Below, piece after piece: positions 32,304 to 43,000 of a DNA stretch of 64,000 nucleotides. Both the position numbers and the translations under genes were made by a program. The DNA comes from CAZMGV01 sp964621525 [NCBI: uncultured bacterium] (GTDB taxonomy: Bacteria; JAGRBM01). Location of the stretch: positions 36,857 through 100,856 of the forward strand of contig CAZUMS010000011.1 in assembly GCA_964621525.1 (NCBI GenBank), in the 5' to 3' direction. The first letter of the stretch is position 1. Every line of letters starts with the position of its first letter. The notes under the pieces are model-generated. The model saw nothing but the letters and a program-made list of their open reading frames with translations. It was not told the DNA's origin and did not search any database.

Positions 32304-33398
32304 ATGGCGACACAATCCACCGGCATCACGGCGGCGCTCGCGGCCCTCGGGGGCCTCGCGGCGGGGGCGAGTTTAATGATCTGGCTGGGCGGCGGCCGCC
32401 CCGAGGCGGCGCCCCGGCCGGAAGCAGCCCCCGCGAAGGCGCAGGCCGGTGGCGGCCGGGTGCGGGAACTTGAACGGGAACTTGAGAACTGCCGCCGCGA
32501 CCGGGAATCGCTCGTTCAGGGCGTCTCGGGCTGCATCGAGGACGGCAACCAGACGGCCGAGGGGCTCACGCGGCAGCTGGAGAGCGCCACCTCGGCGCTG
32601 GACCGGTTCCGCCGGACGATCGAGTCGCCCATGTCGGGCGCGCTGGACCGGCTCGCGCAGGGGCTCGTCTCCATCATTATCCAGTTCAAGGGGAACGAAC
32701 GGCTGAAGCGTTGCACGGGGTATCTCGTCCGCCGGGGCGACGATGTGCGCCTGTTTACCGCCGGACATTGTGTGGCGGACCTGGACGGCGAGGCGTGGCT
32801 GCATCTCGTGCGCTACCGGTACGACGCCTCGAATGCGCTCCTCATGCCGGAGCTCCAGAAACCGCTCGTTTCCTTCGAGCACACGGTCTGCCGGCGGGAC
32901 GGCGTGGAGAACCCCGAGGGCACGCTGGCCGGGCGCACGGGGACGGTGGACCTGGCGAGCTACGAGCTGGTGACCGCCGGGCGGGCGTCGCGGTGCCTCG
33001 AGATCTCGGCCTCCCGCGACGCGCCGAAAAACAGCGGCCGTGAGCCGCCCGCGCAGTCGGCCGCCGCGCTGCTCGAAGCTGCCCGCACGGGCGAGGTGCG
33101 CACGCCGAACGACTACGAGCAGGTCTACTTCGTCGCCCACGTCTGCCAGCGCCCGCAGGCTGCCGAGAGCCAGTGCACGCCCTCCACGGACGGCTGGTCG
33201 TATCTGCCGATGGTGGCGACGGTGCTGGGCCGCACGCAGGACCGGATGCCGTTCTTCGCCCTGAACCAGCGGGCGCGTCCCGGCGATTCGGGCGGCCCGG
33301 TGATCGCCCTCGACGGCTCGCTCCTCGGGCTTGTCTCGGTCACGCACCTCGGGAACTCGCTCTCCTTCTTCACGCCCGTGTCGGCGATCTGGGAGTGA
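32304..33398 (+). CDS. Membrane-anchored trypsin-like serine protease
   Basis: 364 residues. An N-terminal hydrophobic helix is followed by an Ala/Pro linker, then a coiled coil (RVRELERELENCRRDRESLVQG) and a chymotrypsin-fold domain. Catalytic candidates are His155 in FTAGHCV, Asp216 in TVDLASYEL and Ser329 in RPGDSGGPVIALDG; spacing and context fit the trypsin family. Several cysteines suggest disulfides and a periplasmic location. No PDZ domain is present, so it is not a DegP-type protease. The start ATG 32304 has GGAG upstream. The target is unknown; the neighbouring giant secreted proteins are possible substrates, which is speculation. Confidence 0.82.
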   Translation: MATQSTGITAALAALGGLAAGASLMIWLGGGRPEAAPRPEAAPAKAQAGGGRVRELERELENCRRDRESLVQGVSGCIEDGNQTAEGLTRQLESATSALDRFRRTIESPMSGALDRLAQGLVSIIIQFKGNERLKRCTGYLVRRGDDVRLFTAGHCVADLDGEAWLHLVRYRYDASNALLMPELQKPLVSFEHTVCRRDGVENPEGTLAGRTGTVDLASYELVTAGRASRCLEISASRDAPKNSGREPPAQSAAALLEAARTGEVRTPNDYEQVYFVAHVCQRPQAAESQCTPSTDGWSYLPMVATVLGRTQDRMPFFALNQRARPGDSGGPVIALDGSLLGLVSVTHLGNSLSFFTPVSAIWE

Positions 33399-34030
33399 GC
33401 ACGAGGCGGAGCGATTGCAGTTCAAACCGGCCTTTGTGCAGCGGATTTTGCCGCAAAAGCGGCTCATCCGCCTGGTTTGGGAGTGGCTTTATTGCGACGC
33501 GCCGCGTTGTAATCAAGAAACGTAAAGTACTGGGTGCAGCGGTATCGTCCGCCAAACCGGACATGAGTCGCCCTGCGTCAAGATTGGTCAGGCAGTTTCT
33601 GGCTCCAGGCGACCGGCAGAATCCGAAGGTAACTCATGGAGTTAGGCATGAATCGGATTTTCGAGGAATTCACGGGCCCCATTGGTATTGAAATTGGATG
33701 AATGCAGGGTGAAACGCCCAGCCCGATGCGTCATTTTAACGCGCCCCGGATGAGGCGTATCACGTTGAAAATATTCGTAAAGTAGGGATCGGAATAGTCC
33801 TGAATTTCTTTGCATCGTTAACGGGGCCTCATATAATTTCCTTATTGAAACCAGAGCCTTCCGGCCGTTCCCGGGCGAACTCCGTTCGTCCGCGTGCGGT
33901 TTCAGGAGCGCTTCAAGGTTCCGTTTCAAACGGTGTTGCCGGGAAATCGCGGGTGCTATTTCCGGCAACCCCTGAATGATGGAACGGGCCGGTTCGACGG
34001 ATCCAGATGTCGTTTTAAAGGAGCAGCAAG
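33399..34030. other. Long gene-free leader region before the first giant gene
   Basis: 632 bases, less GC-rich than the surrounding genes. The only clear element is a promoter at 33811-33838. A 21-codon frame from 33636 was considered and not accepted. No RNA-gene signature or repeat family member was found, but a long untranslated leader of about 185 bases precedes the giant gene. Confidence 0.5.
33811..33838 (+). promoter_or_regulatory. Promoter of the giant secreted-protein gene 1
   Basis: TTGCAT (33811-33816) and a consensus TATAAT (33833-33838) are 16 bp apart. The predicted start near 33845 gives a leader of about 185 bases before the AAAGGAG ribosome site and ATG 34031. Confidence 0.6.
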
Positions 34031-37000
34031 ATGGGCGCGAAAAACAAAACGGAAGTCCGTGAAGTGAAAGCGCCCGCTGCTCCGGGGATGGTAACAGCCA
34101 TGATGAAACGTTTGTCGATCGTTGCCGCGCTCGCGGTGGTGCTCTCGGCCTGCGGTACGCCGTCGGGCAACGGGAACGATTCCGCCGACGAAGACGGCCA
34201 GGGCCTCGTCACCACGACGCCCGATACCGTGGGATCGGGCGTCAGCATCACGGTGGGCGGCATCGAGAAGGCCACCATCAGCACAATCTCGAACACGTCA
34301 AGCGGTGGCTTTGTGGTGCCGCTAACGATTCAGAACAATCTCATTGCCATCGGCGGCGGCATGAACGGCTTAGCGGTTACGACCAGTGGGCCCTCGCTGC
34401 AAAATGTCGTTCGCGTGATCGCGTGGCTGGACCGGCCGCCGTATCAGGGAACGGTTGCGCAGGATCTGGGTACGGAAGACCGCCGCATCTTCGACACTGG
34501 AAATACGGTTGTAACCAGTCCGACCAATGGCCTTTTTGAGAATGGTACATGTCCGGCCATCGCCGCTAATATACCTGCGAGTTCGGCAGGCGTCGGCCCG
34601 GGTACGCCCCCGGTTGATTTTGCCGGTGGCTGTATTGGCGCCAACGTCAGATCAGCTAGTGCGGGTAACCGGTCTTACGGTACCGTCAATCCAATTGATC
34701 TTTCGGCCGATCCGGCGGTGGCGGCCGACACGCTGCACCTCATCCGGTTTGAATTTTTTACCTGTGCAAGCAGCTTGTGCAATACGCATACCGATGTCGT
34801 CCGCATTGCGACGACAGTAAATTATTCGACCCAGAATCCGCCATTTGCGGTTCCGGCCGCACCGGCGGTGGGCGACATCGTGCTCTCCCGCGACTCACAG
34901 CCGTCTTTCGTGCTGAACCGGCAGTTCGACCGGGCTGCCTGCAGCGTTACCGTGGCAAACTCGGATTTCGACGGCACCGAGACGATCACGATCGGCAACA
35001 TCACTCTGACCGCGACCACCGATTTCACTGAAGCTGCGGACAGCGTCGCCAACCGCCAGCTGGTGGCGAGCCGGATCGTCCAGGCGTTCAACACGAAGGC
35101 GCTCACGAGCGCCGCCCCGCCCAACGGCAACGGCAACACGATCGCCAGCTACAACGACACCAACGTCATCACATTCTATGCGCTGGCGCGTGGTGCGGCG
35201 GGGAACTCCGTTACCTATGGCGACGAGAGCAGTGCCGTCACGAACAACATCACGAACAACGCGCCTAACTGCTTCGCCGGTACCGGCGCCGGTGTGGACG
35301 GCACGGCCCTCGCCTCGCCGTACCTGATCGGCGATTTCCCGGTGCAGGTGCCGTTCGGACCGGTGGGTTACCTGCACCACTTCGACGGCCTGACGGTGAC
35401 GACAGGCGGAAGTGCGGTGACGGTGACGGATCTGAGCTTCGCTGCGCTGAACGCCGCGCAGAGCGACCTCCTGCTCGTCGAAACAGGTGCCAGCGGTGGC
35501 AAGGTCCGCAGTGTGATCCCGGCGCTTCCGAACCCGAAGGCGTCGACCAGCACGCTCAATCTGGTCAGCGCGCTGCCGCTCTCCAGCGCGAACTCCACCT
35601 ACAGCATTCATCATGCCGACGCGCGGCAGCTCCGCATGACCGAGCGCGGCACAACGACCAAGGGACAGGGCTATACGGAGGTCCGTGCCGGTTCAGTGGA
35701 CAAGGCAATGGTCTCCGGTGTCATCTGGGACGGCGGCACGGCGACCCCGACGGCTCCGCTGTATGCCAACGACGGTGCGGCCCAGATCGCCACGATCTGC
35801 AACGGCGCCTGCGGCGGCAACAACGACCTCCTGATCCGGGCCAACGGTCCCGGCGGCTGGGGCAACAGCGTGACGGTCCAGGTGATCACGGGCGGCGGCG
35901 CGAACAGCGTCGCGGTGACGGGCCTTGCCATTGCGCTCACCCTCGATGGTGCAGCGACCAACAACTCACAGGCGGTGATCGACACGATCAACAACAACCC
36001 GGCGGCCCGGGCCCTCGTGACGGCTTCCTGCCAGTCGGCCCCGCCCTGTTCGGTGGCGGGCTCGGCCAATGCAGGCTTCGCCGTACTGGCCGCCACGAAC
36101 CTCACCGGCGGCCGCGGATCGAACGTCACGAACGTCGTGATCCGCGCGACGAATCTCACGAACTCGACGACCACGGAGACCACGACGCTGGTTTCCCGCA
36201 GCGCCACGGCGGCGACCTATGCGAATACAGTTCTGGATTCGGCAGCGGTCGCGGACGATGCGATTCTTCTGTATGCACTGACCGACAACGTCGGCGGTGC
36301 AGTGACCAACGTGAACGGGGCCACGGCGACATACATCGCCCTGGCTGCCGCGCCTTCGCCGCTGCTTGTGACCAACACGGGCAATAATATTTCCATCCGT
36401 CTTGAACGGCCAGACGCTCCGGCGGTAGGGCAGTCCACAGCCGAAGAAGTGATCGAGGCGATCAATAAGGGACACCGGGCGACCCGGTTCGCGGGTACCG
36501 GCAACAGTATGGTCCGGTTCCAGGCTCGGACTCCCGGGACGACGCCGACGACGATCAACGTTGCCATAGTGAATAACGTCTCGCCGTCTGTGGCGGTTAC
36601 CGAAGGTGGCACTATCGATATTGTTATCAATGTGCCGGTTGCGAGCACTACGGCGAACACCGTTGTCAGCATGGTCAACGCCAGCTCGGCGGCTTCGAAA
36701 TGGATCATTGCCAAGGTGCCGAACGGCACAAATGGAACGGGTTTGATCGCTGCGCTGGCCAGCGGTCCTCTGACCGGCGGGGCAGCACCACTAGGATGGA
36801 TCAAGGCGATGCCGGCAAGGGGGAATACCGGTAGCGGTATCCCGCTCCAGGCTACGACAGCGGGCGTGTTCCGCGGCGGCGCCACGAGCGGTCAGCTCGT
36901 CTCTTCGAACCCGAATATCTCTGTCGGTCTTTACTGGGGCGGCGACTGCCTGCCCTCGAACGTCACGCTGCCGCATGAGCTCATCAGTGCTCCATATGCC

Positions 37001-40000
37001 GCCATTTGCTACATGGCGCTTCTGCCGCTCACCGAGGGCGACACGAAGTTCGAGGTCCGCGCGACGGACTCCGCCGGCAACCCGACCAACGACAACACCT
37101 GCCCGACGGCGGGCGCCCCGCTCGATTATTGCGACTATCCGGCAGCCTCGACCCTGATCGTGGACAGCACGCCGCCCATGCTGCTGTCCCAGTACGGCGG
37201 CGGCATGCAGGCGGACACGACCTTCCAGAACGAGAAGGTGTGGGTCCAGGGCGCCTCGAACCCCGGCGCCGGTGCCTACCAGACCTTCGCCCAGACCGTC
37301 TCGATCCGCGGCCTCGTGAAGGACTTCCAGCCCGGCACAACCACAATCAGCGACACCGGTACCCGCGATTCGGGCCGCACCTATGTCCGCGTCCAGTCCG
37401 ACTACACGGCCTACGATTCGTTCGCGACGTCCGGCGGCACCGACACCCGCGGTTCGCCGATTCCGGCGACCGATGCGGATACAGCGACGACGGCTGACCG
37501 CGGCTACTACCAGTACGACAACGTCCCGCTGCGTCCGGGCGGCATCACGAGCTTCACCGTGACCGCCTGGGACCAGTCGGGCAATTCGGTGACGACCAAC
37601 TTCCAGGTGCAGCAGTTCCTGGCGAACACGACCACCCCGCCGCACTTCACGGTGGACTGCGTCGTGGACAACATCCCGGCGACCTCTGCTGGTGTCCAGG
37701 TCCTTGCCTGCGAGGACGACGATTTCAGCCCCAGCCCGAACTCCCCGCTGGTGATCCGCACGCAGGAAGAGGAAGCGGCCGCCGCCGCGGGCGACCCCTA
37801 CCAGAACGACCCCAGCCTGAACGGCCGTTACGGCGATTCGGGTGAATCTACGCTTGCGAACCGCTTTACGGCGCCGGTCACCGGCACCGTGCCTGCGGCG
37901 AGCGAAATCATCGTCGCCGCCAACAAGGTCTCCTTCTCGGGCCGCTTCACTTCGCTGGACGGCCTGCCTCCGACGGCCCTCGTGAACGGCTCGGGCGGCA
38001 TCTTCTCCGTGTTCGACATCATGCCGCGCGGCTTCGGCGCGGGTCTCGACGTGGTCGGCACGGTCACGGCGGTGAACGGCGCGCAGATCACGCTGAGCAC
38101 CAGCGTTACGGGCGACAACCTGCGGCCGGGCGATGCCATCGTCCTGTCGTCGGTGGACAACGGCCAGAGCTCCAATATCGGCCTCTACGAAATCAACGGC
38201 TGCACGACCGATGCGGCCGGCGCCTGCACGGGCACCGTGCTGACGCTGAACCGCTCGCTCCAGTCCGCCACCGGCACCCTGTTCTATCAGGCGGCCTACA
38301 TCTGGATGGCGAACAACATCGACGTGCCGTCCGAAGGCATCAACGGCTTTACCTTCAGCGCCACCGATTCGCTCGGTAACCTCCGGACGGTGTCGTTCCC
38401 GGTGCTCCGCGACCGCGACCCGCCGTCGATCGTGATCCAGGGCGTGTTCGTGGACCCGAACTCCACCGAGCCGGTCGAGATGCAGTCGGTGAACCCGATC
38501 GTGTTCCTCACCGACGCGACCATGTTCTTCGGCACAAACCTGACGACGCCGCGCTCCTACATCAGCGTGCTCCGCAAGGATTCCAACGGCGAAGGCCAGG
38601 AGTATACCGTCACCTCGGTAGGCGCCCCGGCCAACACGACGTTCACGAGCACGACGGCGGGCAACGCCTGCTTCCGTGCAGTCAATGAGTGTGCCGACAA
38701 GGTTGTCATCTTTACCGCCGGCACGGCGGCCAATCTCGGCGTCAGCCGTTCGATCGCGAGCTCCACGGTCGGCGGCCAGATTATTGTGTCCTCAGCGTTC
38801 CCGGCCAACGTCACGGCAGGCGACACGTACATCATCGTTCCGGCGACCGAGCATTTCGTCTACACCGGTTCTCCGACAGGGGTCGTTCAGGGAGCGAACC
38901 GCTCTTCGAGTCTTGATCCCTGGGACAACAATGCCGGCACGGGTGCGGCCAACTACTCCTGCTCGAATGGCTTCAACCTGAGCGGCGTGAACGCCCTCGG
39001 CCAGGCGACGGCGGCGACCCGCTCGTCCCCGACCGGCGCGAAGACGCTGACCTGCGACTTCTCCTGCTCGGACAAGGACGGCACGACGACGAACCAGTGT
39101 ATCCCCGGCCTGCCGCTGACCTATCAGGTCAATGTGTTCGCCATCGACTACGGCGGAAGTCCGGCCTCGGCCGACGTCACGTTCTCGCTGGTGGAAAGCT
39201 CGGCGGGAGCCTTGCTCGGCGGCGCGCTCGGCATCCTCTCGCGCAACCCGGCCGTCGTGGCCACGCTCAGCGACCCGACGGGCCTGCGCACGCTCACGAT
39301 CGACCAGCTGTCGAACTCGGGTGTGCTCTACAACCTGAACTACCGCATCGCCTCGCTGCTCGGCGACCCGAACCAGCCGCTTTCCTCGACGGTGAATGCC
39401 CGCGCGAACTTCTATATCGACCAGCGCGAGAGCTTCGGCAACCTGCTCGGTACGATCCTGGACGATCCGGACGGCGCTGGCACCTCGCAGTCGACGGCCG
39501 TGACGCTCTCGAACGTGGTCCGCATCCTTCTGGATAACGGCGTGTTCGACGACCTGCTGCCGATCCTGGATAACACGCAGATCCTGGATCCGAAGGGCCG
39601 GACCAACTTCCCCAATACGCCGGTCCAGGGCGACGCCAGCAAGATGGCCGACTTCACCGAGCAGCTGTTCCGCTCGCCGACGGCGACGCCCTTCAGCTGC
39701 AACACAGGCTCCCACGCCGAAACGACCTACACCTGCTACAACCAGGCCGGTCCGATCAAGGAAACCTTCGACGCGATCAAGGCGACGCTGGACTTCAACG
39801 ACGCCCTGCGCTCGAAGAACGCCTCCACGAAACCCCGCGTGTCGGGCTCCGACGCCAATCTGGCGGCGACCACGATCACGTCGGCTACGGCCCAGTTCCG
39901 CCCCGTGGCCGGCACGCCCACCTCGCCGGTGAACGTGCAGGTTGGCGACATCGTTACCATCACCCAGATCGGCTCCATCTGTAACGGCGCGACGGCGACG

Positions 40001-43000
40001 GTGACCTCGGTTTCGTCCTCCACGGTCCTCAACACGACGTCGTGGGGTGCCTGCGCCGGTGTGTGCGCGGGGGCCTGTGACTACACGGTGACGCCGCCGG
40101 CGGGTCCGTCGCTGAACACGATCATCGAACTGGCCGATGTCGCCCTGTTCGCCGACCTCGACCGTGACGGCACCGGCGGCGAGCGCGAGGCGATCCAGGC
40201 GATCCTCCACATGATGGAGGAAGCCATGCGCAACCGCGAAACGGCGCCTTACACGAATATCGGCGATTACGACCGCACCTCGCTGGTCTGTCCGTACAAC
40301 TATTCCGGCGGCGCGGTCGACAACTGCCGTCCGACGGGCTCCGGCGGCCTTGGCGCCACAACGGCTGCCCAGATGACAGATAGCTTCCTCCGCAGCCGCA
40401 ACATCCAGGGCTCCATGGACCTGTTCGCCGAACTGGCGGACAACGGCGTCGCGGGCGACGGCGAGGAGTTCATCTCCCAGCTGATGAATCTCGTGAACTT
40501 CCTCCTCAAGGAAGGCAGCCAGGCCGGTGTGGCTGGCGGCCCGCCGGACGGATCGACCAATATCGAGGCGATGAGCTTCATCACCCGCGACATGCTGAAC
40601 AGCTTGTTCGTGGAACCGACGTTCGGCGGCGTTGTGCTGGAGCCGATGACCTCCACCAGCACCCGCCAGAACACGCGGCTGAACCTGCTGCTCCGGTCCA
40701 TCACGGCCCTGTCGTACGACCGGACGAACATCACGATCAATTTCGGCGGCGGAAATTCGACGACGGCACAGAACGCCCTCGAGGCCTCGCTGTCGCTGAT
40801 CCACACGCTGACCAACGATCCGGACGACAACCCCCGTGGCTGTGCGAACCCCGCCTGTGGCGTACTTGTGGACCCGAACTCCGGGACAAACGCGCAGAAG
40901 TCGGTCATGGCGAAACTGGAAAGCCCGCTGAACACGCTGCTCAAGGACGCCCGGTTCCCGAACCTGCTGGACAACCTGAAGGATATCCTGGATCCCGGCA
41001 CCGGCATCTCGGACCTGACAGCCTTCCAGTATGGCGCCTACGCGAGCGGCGTCTACCCGGCGACCATCAGCGAGGATCCCTTCACCAGCACGGCCCCGCC
41101 GAATCCCTACCGGACCAACCCGCCGCTCCTGTCCGTGCTGATGCAGTTCAGCAAGACGACCATCGATCAGGACGCGGAAAACGACCCTGACATCGGTGAA
41201 CCGACCCCCATCGATATCGGCGTGAACGCGCTGAACGTGCTGCTTACCCCCGTGGGAACGATTTCGGGCGGCGACAACTACAATCCGACGCTCGGGGCGG
41301 TCAGCACCGACGTCTGCCGCGAAAACTACTTCGCCGGCACGACGCCGATGGAGAAGCTCCTGAACATCCTCGCCCAGCTCTCCCAGCCGGCCACGAAGGA
41401 TCCCAAGGATTTCAGCTATCAGAACCGTACCCTGCCCGACTGCCACGCCACCGTGGCGGAAGGCGATCCCAAGTCGGATAACCGCAGCTACATCCGGATC
41501 ATCCTGGACGCGCTCGGCGACAACCCGGCCCTGGATGACGACGGATCGGCAGCTACCACGACCAGCGTGGTGATGCCGAACGCGTTCTCGACATTGGCGG
41601 CACCCACTCCTGACGGTTCAAGCGTGAACGGGTGGGACGATGTGCCTTACTCCGATAATCCGGGTTTCCGCTCCGCGAACCTGGCGTTCGCCACCAACAT
41701 CACCACCGGCGGGTGCGGACCGGGTGCTTCGGGCTCCCGTACGGCTTCCGGCGGCGACGGCCTTGCCGTTCCGCAACGGACCCTGGATATCCTGCCGGAA
41801 CTGCTGAACACCATTGCGCGGTACGGTTTCCATCCGACCACCGACCGGCTGACCTCGATATTTGCCGGCTGCACCGGCGCCGCCTGCCTCAAGAACAAGG
41901 GCAATCCGGCCTCCAGTGACCGCTACCTCTCGGGCCAGCGTCTGGCGGTCGATCTTGGCCTCATGCTGGACCAGCCGCTCCAGGTGGGCGGCGGCACGAC
42001 CGGTATCGTGCAGTTCGAGCAGTCGCTGACCCGCGAGTTCATTGAAGCGATTGCCAACCTGTCCACCAAGGACTCGGTGAATGCGATCCTTCTGCTGGCG
42101 GACCAGATGGCCGAGAGCATCACGCCGATCACGGGCACGATCAACGTCCCGAACCCGGCCGATATCACCCGCAGCACGTCGCTCGTGCGTTCGCTCGCCG
42201 ATCCGGACGGCGACGGCGACCCGCTGCCGGACGGCCTCATCGACGACCTGGTTCCGCTGATCCAGTCCGTCGCGGCCGCCGGCATGACCCAGCAGGTCCT
42301 GGACCTGCTCCGGTCGATCCGGGCCTGCGGTGTGGATACTGTAAGTGCCAACAAGGATGTCCGGGGCGGCGAGTTCTTCCTCGAAGTAGAAGACGTGACG
42401 CTGACCATGCTGGATGCTTTCTCCGGCGCCCTGAAAGACAGCAATATCGGGGGCTTCGTCGCCTACGATCCGACGGCCTCGGGTGGTACCGCTCCATCCG
42501 TGAACACGGCGGGCCTGTGCCCGCAGGAAGCTCCGGCTCCCGGCAGTTCGGGTCTCATGGGCGGCATCCTGGACAGCAATCCGAACGGCGCGATTTCCGC
42601 GACCTACCCGGTGAACCGCGGCGTGCTCGTGGGCGGCGACGATGTGCGTCTTTTCGCCTGCGATAACGAAGGCGGTATCGGTGGCGCCGCTACCAACTGC
42701 CGCGTGTTCGCCGGCAACTGGGCGAGCGTGGTGAACGGCAGCGTGGCATCGGTGGGTGGCAGCCCCGCCTCCGTGTTCGACGCCAGCGGGCTGAGCCTGA
42801 CGGCCGACCTTTATGTCGGCTCCCTGCTGACGGTCCGCACCGGAAATGCCTCGAACGTGAACCGGTCCCGCGTTATCACCGCCTACACCGTCGGCGGACA
42901 GGTGACGGTCGATCCGCCGTTCCCGGCCAATCTCGCCGCGGGCAACACGTTCGAAATCGTGGCTCCGTCCAACAAGTTCGGACAGCTCGGCCTCGGCATC

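Noticed and set aside
33636-33701. A 21-codon frame (starting MELGMNRIFEEF) in the leader region before giant gene 1
   Set aside because: It lies upstream of the predicted promoter, has a weak ribosome site and no recognisable features.
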